A stretch of DNA of 64,000 nucleotides from Conus ventricosus. Its lineage: Eukaryota; Mollusca; Gastropoda; Neogastropoda; Conidae. Each line of letters begins with the position of its first letter. Position 1 is the first letter of the stretch. Below are positions 25,461 to 37,100 of the stretch, in pieces. The stretch spans positions 57,065,064 through 57,129,063 of the forward strand of contig CM031614.1 in assembly GCA_018398815.1 (NCBI GenBank). Direction: 5' to 3'. Under the pieces are notes generated by a model. The model was not told the DNA's origin, did no database searches, and saw nothing but the letters and a program-made list of their open reading frames with translations. A program made the position numbers and the translations under genes.

Positions 25461-25502
25461 GTTTTTTTTTTGTGTGTGTGTGTGTTGTGTGTGTGTGTTG
25501 TG

Positions 25503-25537
<35 letters not shown>

Positions 25538-28500
25538 CCCATGGTGCAGTTCCAGCTGCTGCACTCCAAGTACCACCTGTGCAGCGCCAACACCCGCGGC
25601 CTGCTGCTGTCCACCTACATCAAGTTCATCAACCTCTTCCCTGAGATCAAGCACAACATTCAGGAGGTCAGCACTGAAACCCCCCCCCCCCCCCCCCCCC
25701 CCCCCTTAACACCCCCCACCCTCCCCATAGACTCCGGTCCTTGTTCACAGTGGATAGACTGGGGTGGGATGGGGAGGGTGAGAGGGAGGGAGGGAGAGAG
25801 AGGAGGGGATGAGGGTCATGTTTAAGGTCAGCTGATGGAAGAACAGGGTTGGGGAGAGGAGAGGCTGTGTGCCAGGTATCGGGACAAGGTGCCGACTTGA
25901 TTGAAAGTGTCTCTGTCATTGTCAAGGTCTGGCATCTGATGTCTGATGTGCAGATGAATCTGCGAGGTAGTCATTGCCAGGACATGTGTGGAGACATGGG
26001 TATATCGATGTTCTTGACTCTTTGTGTGTGGGTGGGTGGGAGATTGTGTGCATTCGTGTGTGTTTAGAGGACACTTACAATTGTAGACATCACATTCAAT
26101 CAATCATAGCTCAGCTGAAACAGTGTGGCTTAGTAAATGCCCAGTTTCAGAGAGTACTGCACTGAACGACAACTTTTCGCTGAACTGCTGTGTGTGTGAC
26201 TGTGTGTGTGGGGGTGTGCAGGTGCTACGCAGTGACAACAACCTGAGGAACCCCGACGTGGAGCTGCAGCAGAGAGCCATCGAGTATCTCCAGCTCAGCA
26301 CTGTGGCCTCCGCAGACGTCCTGGTCAGTGTTCCTGCATCATGGGGATTCCCCCACACCACATGTGTTGTGCAGTCTGTGGGTCTGTCTGATTACCTCCC
26401 CCCTGGTCAGTGCCCCCCACACGTGTGTTGTGCAGTCTGTGGGTCTGTCTGATTACCTCCCCTGGTCAGTGCCCCCCACACAACATGTGTTGTGCAGTGT
26501 GTGGGTCTGTGCGTCTGTCTGATTACCTCCCCTGGTCAGTGCCCCCCCCCCCCCCCACATGTATTATGCAGTGTGTGGGTCTGTCTGATTACCTCCCCTG
26601 GTGAGTCCCACCCCCCCCCCCCACACACACATGTTTTATGCAGTGTGTAGGTCTGTCTGATTACCTCCCCTGGTCGGTCCCACCCCCACCCCCCCACATA
26701 CCACATGTTTAATTACACATACTATACCGTGGCTCACTAATGCAATAAGCGGCAGCAATTTGCTATCCCTGCCTCGTATATACAATAAAGTCCGTACGGA
26801 CAACAAAACCCTGAAAGGGCCTCGTGCCTTGCGCATGCTCAGAAGCACCCTCTTTTCTCGGCAGCCATTTTCCCGTTAAGCCGCGTATTCACGAGCAGCT
26901 AAGTATTTTTTGACTTTTCTCGCAATCGACCGATTGTTGTTGCTGTTCGTTGGTGTCCTTGCTTATGTTTTCACTTAAGGGAGAAACGTACATGAAGCGA
27001 TTGGGTGGTAAGGCGAGAATTAAGAAGGTTTCGTCTTTCGATTCCCGTATCTCGCCAGCAGGCTCAGGCTCTTTGTCTATAGCTCCGCCAAAACCTCCTC
27101 TCCCTTCAGCGTCACTTTCTCCCAAGGGTTCACTTCAACTCAGCTGCGGTTCTGTTGTTGTGACAGCGAGCGCTTTCTCGCAACCCACATTTTGTGGCGG
27201 TGATCGGCTCAGCTGCGGTTCTGTCGATTCCGCCCCTTTGCCTCATAACGGTGAGCGACTCAGCTGCGGTTCTGTCGCACCGTTAGTGCATCCTGTGTCC
27301 AGTTCAGCTGCGGTTCTACTGCGCACAGTTCGATTCCCATGGCAGAATCGAAGATGCACGGGCCCTCTACGGAGGCGCCGGGCAATGACGTAGACTATTC
27401 GTCACCCTCCCCCTTTCGCTCGGTAGGCGATCCAAGGGAAGCAACTCCTGCTCAAGGGCTTGAATCTTGCTCGGACCCGGTTGTTTCCCTTCCCCCGCCT
27501 CATGTGTCTGCCTCTCCTTTTGGGCAGACCACCGGGGTTTCGCCCTCTTTCCCGAGCACCCCTCAGGGGACCGGCGCATTAGGCCCCCACTTTCTGGGTT
27601 GGGCCAGCAGCCACATTCTCAGCCCCCCCCTATCATGGGGTCAGGGCCCTTTGCCTTGGGCGCCATGGGCCCAATGGCAATATCCCCCGACCATGGGCTT
27701 TCCACAGCCCCTGCTCCGGGGTTTCCCTGGTGGGCGGGTTTTATGCCCAGCCCTCCACCAGTGCAGGCCTCTCCCTCCCAGGCCCCCTTGGCCCACCCGG
27801 GGACTGATCCCTCTCCCGGAATGTCTGGGGAATCAGCCATCCCAGGCCACTCTGGGCTTTCGCCGCGCACCGCTTCGCCAAGGGCGGCCACCCCATCGGT
27901 CTGTGGATCCGACCTGTGGGATTCGGAGTCAGAGGAAGAGGACCAGTCACCCGGTTCTTATTCCTTCCAGGACTCGGTGGCTTTTCTGGCTTCCCTTGTT
28001 CCGGAGGCGGTGTCATCCTCTCAGGAGGTCAGAGCCCCTGCCCTTCGGCAGCGGAACTCGCCCTGGGATCTCGCCCATTGGCAGCTAGGCCCCTCTCTGC
28101 TAAAGGAGTCGGGCATGGTGGCCGATTGCATGAGGAGGGCCCAAATAAGAGTCAGGGGCACGGAGGCACAGGACCCCATGCCCGGTTCTGTCCCCGATTT
28201 CCCTAGTGCGCTGGCGTGCGGGAAGTTCCTCAAGCCAGAGAGGCTTCCATTTGCCAAGAAGGCCTTCTTAGCAAATGACACTATCCCAGAAGCCTCTCTC
28301 CCCCTCTCCCAGGAGGACCTCCTCCTGGTCCAGGAGAGGTCAAAATCACTCGCTAGGCAGGTATCCCTCTTAGAGCGCTGCCTTGCCGAGTGGGAAGAGT
28401 CGGCGAGGAGGGGCTTGGAGGCTATCTCAGTTATGGATTCTTTTCTAGGGGGGCTAGTGTCTGCCCTTAAGGATCCTGATTCAGATTCCTTCACCATTCG

Positions 28501-31500
28501 CCAGTCCGCGGACCCAGCTGCGGTGGTAGCCTGTATTCAGTCAATGGCTGAAGGGCTTAAGTATTCAGCTGGGGCCTTCGCTAGGCTCCATCTGAACTCA
28601 GTACTAGCGAGGAGGGATGCGGTCCTTTTGGCATCTTCTGTGGCCCGTTCTCCCTCTGCCCGCGCCTCCCTCAGAGCCTTGCCAGTCAAGTCAGGGTCTC
28701 TGTTTGGGAATCACGTACAGGCTACCATTAAGAGCCAGGCCGAGATTAGGCGTGACCTCGCCTTTCAATCAGGCCCCCCTCCCCCCTGCCCCGGTTCAAA
28801 ACGCAAGGCGCCAGCGCCTTTCTCATCACCGGGTCCCTCGCAACCCAAGGGACGACGGTCATTTGGACCCCGGGGGACCCGAGGCAGGCAACCCAGCAGG
28901 GGTTGGCCTCAGGCTCGGCCGGCGGGTCCGAAAGCTCCCACGCCTCAGACAGCCACACCCCAATGACTTGCCCCCGACCTGGGCACTTCACCCAGGGCGG
29001 TCCTGTGGGCAGTCCAGACCTGTTTACCCTTACGATTTTTTCGTAATTATCACGAAAAAAAATTGAAATTACGGAAACGGGAAAAAAATTACGAAAAATA
29101 ATAAATCAAACAACAGCAAAATTGTACAAGTGTTTGCGCTGGTTTTGAAACGGTGGATTGTAGTAACTCTGGATCCGGGTTCCCAGAATGCAACGCGTAA
29201 ACATTTGCAGTACGTTCAAGGTGGCGTCGTCGTCGAAGCGAGCTCATACTAAAAGCGCGCCTGATCACAAAGAAAAAAAAGCAAGAGTGTTGCAGAAGTT
29301 CAAAGACAGTTACACGAAAACGCCTGGAATACAGCGTTCGACGTTGGGTGATAATTACGCATTCTGTGTGTACTGCCTGACTGACATTAACATCAGTCAC
29401 TCAGGTCAGTTCGACATTGAAACGCATTGCAAGCCAATGAAGCATACAAAATATGTCACTGCCAAAAAAGATGCAGAAAAGTGTCCGAAACTACCAGCGT
29501 TTTTTAGCAGTACGCCGAAAAGCCTGAAGTGCTTGATGTGACAAGAGCAGAGGTCATGTTGACTGAAACGTTAGTGAAGTTAAACGTGCCTCTGTCGGCA
29601 GCAGACACTTTGAAGAAGGTTGTAAAAGCAGATCAGAGGGCCCTTCCATGGGTCTAAGGACTCTAGAGAGCCTAATGATTGTGAACCCGTCAAGGTGAGC
29701 CTTGGAAAGGCACTACTCTGACAATGAGCTTAGGGCATTGAAATCTGCCTCACCCAATCCAAAGGCAAGAAAAAACTAGTGAATGTTGTACATGAAATCA
29801 GTTGAGCCTTGTGGGGAAATTGACAACAGTGTTATTTTCCAGTTTGGACTACTTGTGGATTTTAATATATGGTTGCCTTTAGAGTCCTACACCCATCCCA
29901 CTTTTCAAGACTGAACACAGTCAGAAGATCAGAAGCAGTTAATAACAGGTTAGTAATCTGAGTGTGAAAGAGAAAAGACCAACAGCTTGCTTTTATAGGT
30001 CCCCAAGTGACTACTGGTTGTATCATAGTAAAACTTATTATTTTATTGCTATGAACAAAACAAAAAAATCGGCTGTGCGCTGGATTACAGATTTTTTTTC
30101 AAAATTACTAATTTTGAAATCAGAAATACTAATTGGCAAAACAGGGGTATACAGGTCTGGCAGTCTGTCCAGGCACCTCAGTGCCTGGGAGCGGCTTCCC
30201 GCAAGCCCTTGGGCTCTGCGGGGTGTTTCAGGTCGGGGTTTCATCTTCCTTGGAGTGCAGTGAAGGCTCCTCTCACTCCTTTCCCCCCCCCCTTTCGCTC
30301 CTCCTCGGGTCTGGCGGCCTCTCAGGCCTTAGACCAGGAGGTCCTTTCGCTGTTAGCAGGGGAGCCACGGAGGAAGTCCTCTTCCATTCCTCGCCGGGTT
30401 TTATGGCCGCATTTTCGTGGTTCCCAAAGCTTCTGGAGGATGGAGACCGGTTTTTAGATCTCTCGCCCTTGAACAGGTTTCTTTATCGTCCTCCGTTTTC
30501 GGATGGATAACCCCCATGTCAACCCGCGATGCCATGCATCCTGGCGACTGGGCGGTATCCATCGACTTGAAAGATGCGTACTTCCATCTCTTGATCCACC
30601 CAAGGGACAGGAAGTACCTCCGCTTCGTGTGGAGAGGCCGCGTTTTTCAGTTCAGGGCTCTTCCTTGTGGACTAGCCCCGGCCCCTTGGGTTTTCAACGA
30701 AGGTTGGCTGGGGAAACTTTGCTTGCATGTTCGGGAGAAAGGAATTCGTCTGAAGGCCTATCTAGACGATTGGCTTCTTCTTGCCTCATCCAGCACTCTG
30801 TGCTCCCATGCAAGCCGACAGGTTTTAAGCCTCTGTCAGCAGCTGGGATTTGTTCGCAACGAGGAGAAGTCCGATCTCACCCCGTCGCAGCGGTTTCAGT
30901 TTTTGGGCATGTCCTTCCATCACCACCGACTGGCTGGTCTCTCCAACCCCCCAGCGCCTGGTTCGCCTCCAGCACCTCTTGGCCACCTCCTTTCCTTGGA
31001 TCAGGCGCCAGCCAGGAAGCTGGCCTCTCTTCTGGGTCTGATGGAGTTCCTTGGCCCCTTAGTACCCTCGGACGTCTGCACAAACGCCGGTTTCAGCGCC
31101 TCTTTCGCAAGCGTTGGTCTCAGGCACGGCAGTCGTGGGACCTTCCGGTCCCTCTCGGTCAGTGGTTCCAATCATCGGTGGTCCAGTGGCACTCCAGTCC
31201 TGGCTAGCTCAGGGGTTCCCTTTCTCTCCCCCTCCTCCACAGGAGGACCTGTTCACGGACGCGTCCCAGTCGGGTGGGGTCCCCACGTCAGCTCTCTGAC
31301 GGCCTCCGCGCAATGGTCCCCGGAGATGGGGTCCTGGCATATCAATCGGCTAGAGCTGAAAGCCGTGTTCCAAGCCCTCATGGAGTTTCTTCCCTTCCTC
31401 AAAGGGAAACACATTCTCCTCAACACCGACAACACGACTGTGGCGTGTTATATCAACAAGCTAGGGGGGGGCGCGTTCTCACTCCCTGTCCTGAGGGCAG

Positions 31501-34092
31501 AACAGCTTCTTCTTTGGTGCGAGACACAATCAATCCGGATCTCGGCCAAACATGTTCCTGGGAAGATCAACATTCTCGCGGACTCCCTCAGCAGGTCGCT
31601 ACATGGTTCTTCCCTCAGATTGGACTCTCGTCCACTCGATCCTGGAACCTCTCTGGACGGTATGGTTAAAAACCGCAGGTAGACCTGTTCGCCACCCGTT
31701 TCAACCACCGTCTTCAGCTGTATGTCTCCCCAGTTCCGGATCCGGCAGCGGGGCTGTGGACGCCCTGTCCATCCCTTGGTCCGGCCTGACGGGCTATGCC
31801 TTTCCCCGTTCCCCATTCTGGGAATAGTTCTCCGCAAGGCAAGGGAAGATGCAGCCACGCTTATTCTTGTGGCTCCACGCTGGCCGGCCCAAGCGTGGTT
31901 TCCGGAACTGTTTACACTGTCTCACGTGCCTCCGATACCGCTCGCCTTAAAGGCAAAGTCCCTGCTTCAGCGCGGTCAGGCATTCCACACGGCAATCCAA
32001 ACGTGCTGCATCTTCACGCCTGGCTACTGTGCGGGTACGCGCTGTCTGCACGAGGCGCCTCCCCAGCAGTAATAGGCCTCGTGGAACATGCCCACAGGTC
32101 AGGCACCCAAAGCGTCTATTAGCGTCCACTGGAATGGCTGGCTCTCTTGGTGCTCCAGCCACGCAGTATCCCTCATTCTCCTTCTCAATGCCAATTGGCG
32201 AACTACCTAGCCTTTCTTTCATCAGAGAGAAAACTTTCAGCCTCCTCTGTTAAGGTTCACAGGGCGGCTATTTCCACCACTATCCGCCAGTTAGGGGGCC
32301 TCTCCTTCGGGGACGACCCTCTTCTGCGGGATCTGGTCAGAGGAGCGGCCCTACAGGAGGCCGATGCCCCCGTCTTTATCCCGGCATGGGATCTTTTCTT
32401 AGTCCTCTCCTCCCTCAGGCTCCCCCCTTTCGAGCCATCCGGGAGTGTTCTCTGAAATTCCTTTCCTTCAAAACAGCCTTTCTCGTTTCCCTGGCCTCAG
32501 GGAGGCGCTGCAGTGAAGTCACGCCCTTAGTGGCCTGCTGGGGACGTCGCCTCCGAACCCGGGTGGCTCCATATCTCTTCGCCTCCTCCCGGAATTTTTA
32601 GCAAAAACCAGTTGCCAGGGTCTTCTTCCCCGACTATCTCCATTCTTCCTCTCACTTCTATTTCTCGCCCAGACGACGAAGACCGCACTCTCTGTCCGGT
32701 GCGCGCTCTGCGGGAGTATAGGAAACGCACGAAACCTTCTCGCTCCAAGCAGCGCCACCTGTTTCTCTCTTACAACGAAAGTTATAAAGGGGGACATCAG
32801 GCGCTCTTCAATCTCTCGATGGCTGAGAGAAGTCATTAAAGCTGCGTACGCGAGAAACCCGAAGGGGATTTGGCTGTTTTCTCACCTAGACCTCATGAGA
32901 TTAGGGCATGGGCGTCTTCGCTGGCAGTAGCTCTAATGCCAACATCCAGAGTGTGTTAGATGCCGCATATTGGCGGTCCCCTGGCACCTTCATCCAATTC
33001 TTACTGCGCGAAAGTTTCTCGTCTGCGTGATGATGGGTCTGGGGCATCGCATCAGCTGTGGTGGCGCAACACTCCATCTCAGCCACACGCTCCGGCTCTT
33101 CTCGCTCCTCCAGGCGGTAACCAGGTGAGCCCTCCTTCCAGGTAGTGCGACTCTGCATTAGTGAGCCACGGTATAGTATGTGTTTAATTAAAAGGAAATT
33201 TTTATTCTAAAATTACGTTTAATCTAACATACTTACCGTGGCTCACGCAGAGACCTCCCTACCTCCCCGCCTTCTTGTTCCTTCAGGAGTTCTCAGTCCG
33301 GGTTTAATATACCTCGAAAAGAGGATGCTTCTGAGCATGCGCAGGCACGAGGCCCTTTCAGGGGTTTTGTTGTCCGTACGGACTTTATTGTATACGAGGC
33401 AGGGATAGCAATTGCTGCCGCTTATTGCAATTAGTGAGCCACGGTAAGTATGTTAGATTTAAACGTAATTTTAGAATTAAAAATTTCCTTTTTGTGCAGT
33501 TGTGGGTCTGTTGATTACCTCCCCTGGTTGGTCCCGCCCCCCCCCACCCCCACATACCACATGTATTGTGCAGTGTGTAGGTCTGTCTGATTACCTCCCC
33601 TGGTCGCCCCCCCCCCCCCCCCCCCCACAATTACCACATGTATTGTGCAGTGTGTGGGTCTGTCTGATTACCTCCCCTGGTCAGTGCCCCCCCCCCACTA
33701 CACCACATGTATTGTGCAGTTTGTGTGTCTGTCTGATTTACCTCCCCTGTCAGTGACCCCACACCATGTGTATTGTGCAGTGTTTGGGTTTGTGTTGATT
33801 CACCTCCTCTAGTCACTGGGCCCTCCCCCCCCCCCCCCCCCACCACATGTATTGTGCAGTGTGTTTTGTCTGATTACCTCCTCTGGTCAGTGCCCCACAC
33901 CATGTGCAGTGTGTGTCTGATTTACTCCCCTAGTCACTGCCCCCCCCCCCCCCCACCACATGTATAGGCAGTGTGTGTGTCTGTGTGTGTGTCTGATTAC
34001 CTCCTCTGGTCAGTGCCCCCCACACACGTGTATTGTGCAGTGTGTGTGGGTGTGTGTCTGTCTGATTACCTCCCCTGGTCAGTCTCTCTCTG

Positions 34093-34148
<56 letters not shown>

Positions 34149-37100
34149 CCTGCCCCTCCACTATGGGGGGGTAGTGCTGTGTATGGGTCTGTCTGATTCA
34201 TACCTCTTGCTGATTGACTACACATGAACTGACTTTTCCCATCCCTTTGCTGTAAAGTATTGGAAGAGAGTGGTGATTTGTATTGGAATCCATCTGCACC
34301 TATTGTCTTGTTTTTGTAAGAGCTTGAATGTGATTCAAAAACAGGAGTAAGAGTCATTGGTCTCAGAAAATTAGAAGATTGAAAAAAGTTTTTAAAAGCT
34401 GCTTGTAAGAGCAGGAGCGTTTGTAGCTTTTGCGCAGTGTCCGTCGGACTGTTACATCTGTGATCAGCTGTGGCGAAAGCATGCTGTCAGCATGGCCAGC
34501 ACTGGAACACGGTAGTGATCCAGGGTCAGGTGCTTGGAACGGTCATGTGTGACTCATGATATGACAGAGATATTAAAAGTTCAGTGTTGTTTCGCGGATA
34601 TTTGAGTAAGCAATGCGACAGTTGTAAATTTCACTGTATGAAGCGACTATTTTAAGTTACTGTTATGAAACTGCTATCATAGTGGATCCTGCCATATGAT
34701 TTACCAAGTCAGAAGGCATTAGCAAAATGATTGGCCAGGTCAGGAGGCATTAGCCAGTCAGAATGGAACACTTGGTTTGTTCAGTTTTGGTCACTTGCAG
34801 ACAAAATGGCAGAGGAAGATAAGTCGTCAGATTGAGATGAAGACTGTTTGCACTGAGGCTGTGTGCATTTTGCATTTTTCACTAGTCGAAAGGGCAGGTG
34901 GTTTTGCCAGGCAGCTGGTAAAAACTTTGTCCACCAGGGCAGGTCAGAAAGTAAAAAAGTTCTGTCCCATCTCGCCCTGGTCCGTTGGAGCCGTGAGTTG
35001 GTGAACGTGACACACTGTCGAAGGCTACACACCAAGCTATCTGTCTGCAAGGCGTTGGTAGGAAAGTCTCCCAGGCTGACCTGCTGTTGTCTGTGTGTGT
35101 CTGCCTGCAGGCCACGGTGGCTGGAGGAGATGCCGCCCTTCCCGGAGCGGGAGTCGTCCATCCTGGCCAAGCTGAAGAAGAAGAAGCCGACGGTGGCCGA
35201 GCAGTCGGACAACAAGGAGCACAAGATGCCCACTGCCCAGGTCAGCGAGGGCGGCAGTGACGGCCCCGCCCTTCAGGTGAGGCAGTGCTGGTGGTGGTTC
35301 TCTCCCCTGACATGACATTAATGACACTGCTGCCCTGCAGGTAAGGCCATTCAGATGGTTTGTCTTCCCCTGACAAAAGGCTGAAGACGCTTGTTTTGAT
35401 GGTAAGCTTGCACTCTTTGAGATTGTCTGTCCTGATTCAACACTCAAGATGCACTGCTGCTCTGCAGTTAATTTGAGGTGGAGGTTGTCTCCCTGACACA
35501 ACATTGACGTTACTGCTGCCCTGCAGGTAAGAACATTCAGATAGTGGTTCTCTCCCCTGACAAAAAAAAAGAAATCATTTCACTGTCTTGTTCAGGTGGA
35601 GGTTCTCTCCCCTGACAGAACACTGAAGACACTGCAGTTATTGGTTTGATGCATGTCCACATAATAGACATTTTCACCTTAAAAAACAAAAAAAATGAAA
35701 TTGGAAAGGATTGTCAGTCTGTAAATGACAAAAAAAAATTTTTCATTATAAAGAAAAAAGGAAAGAAATGCAGGCCAAAAAATGACAGGCATGGTGAAAG
35801 CACATAAGCTACCAGTTGTATTCCCCAGTGGATGGAATGGGAGGAGGTTGAGGTAATGGTGTGTCAAACTGGTGAGTGAAGAGGCTGTTTTGTGTATGAA
35901 GGGAAACTGCAAACTTCCCCCACCTTACACCTTCCAAGGTCCGTAGCTTTCATGCTGGTGCCGTTTGATGGTTTTCGTATCATCACTGATTTTGTTCTGT
36001 TAGAGGTTGTGGTTCATCACTGTGTTTTTGCATGCCTAGTTGCATCGTCGACAGTATGTGTAAAAAAAATGTTTGCTGTGACTGTGGTACATTTACAGAT
36101 AAACCGCAGTGGCATCACTGGCCAAATAGCTTGATATTACAATGGGACACAATGAAGTTAGTTGGTTTATTAAGTAAAGAAAACAAAATTATGCACAGTT
36201 CCATGAATCGAAGACTGCATAGGCTGGCCATAAGTTCAGCAGCTCTTCTCCAGTGAGCGCATGCACCCATCGAGCTAGGAAGTCATCGGTTAAGTTGCTG
36301 CCACATACATTACCTGCTTATCTGTGCAAGTGTCTCATAGACAATGTTTGAAAAAAAAATTGAGGACAAGTAAACCGACCATACCTCCAGTTCTGCACGA
36401 ACGGTGAAGGTGAAGGGCCCACATATTTGCCGTGATTTGTTTCCCAACACTACCAACACCAAGTCTGACCGGAAGGTGTCACTGATCAGGAAAGGCAGCT
36501 TGTTTGTCCATTCCCAAAGCTCACCCCTGATACTCATACCTGTTTTTATACATTGTTACTTTTGTTTTACATGTGGTGTGAGGCACAGCCCAATCGAAGA
36601 GCTCCTGCACTGCCTGTTTGATTGACAGATCCCCGCCACGCCTCCCGGTGGGGGGTCAGCCGATTTGTTGGGCCTGGACAATCAGATTTCGGCGCCGGCT
36701 CCGTCAGGTGGGTCGTCAGCAGGTTTCCTGGTGGACGTGTTTGGAGAGCCCACCCCCAACACCTCCAACGGCCTGGACATGTCCAATGGGTTGACGCCAG
36801 GCACTGAGAGAACCTGAAAAAGTGAGGTGTTATTGATGTCAGGGTTGTCCTGCTGTTGGCATCCACATTTGGTGTGTGTGTGTGTGTGTGCAGTGTTCAG
36901 TGTGTGTGTGTTTGTGGTGTTCGTGTGTGTGTGTGTGTGTGTGGTTGTGTGTGCTTGCCGGTGCAAGAGTGGATCGATTCATGTGGGAATGTGTGTGCAT
37001 ACATATATATGAATTCATGCATTATTGTAAATAAGTGTTGTATCATGCAGGACTAGATGTGTATGATCACATGTGTTTTTGGAATCGTGTAAATAAGACA

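Larger units (their letters stand above)
26709..33491 (+). mobile_element. DIRS-type tyrosine-recombinase retrotransposon
   Basis: Inverted terminal repeats of about 128 bp (26729-26857 and 33315-33443). An internal complementary region at 33158-33247 is complementary in its left half to the 5' outer edge and in its right half to the 3' outer edge. This is the DIRS diagnostic. In order: a gag-like ORF, reverse transcriptase ([31 protein letters not shown]), RNase H ([17 protein letters not shown]), and a tyrosine recombinase with HEIRAWA-type motifs. It sits inside the 62-bp minisatellite of an AP2A intron, in sense orientation, and is interrupted by a TIR element at 29015-30159. Confidence 0.92.

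Noticed and set aside
26709..33491. LTR retrotransposon or endogenous virus
   Set aside because: The terminal repeats are inverted, not direct. There is a tyrosine recombinase instead of an integrase, and no protease or envelope-like frame.
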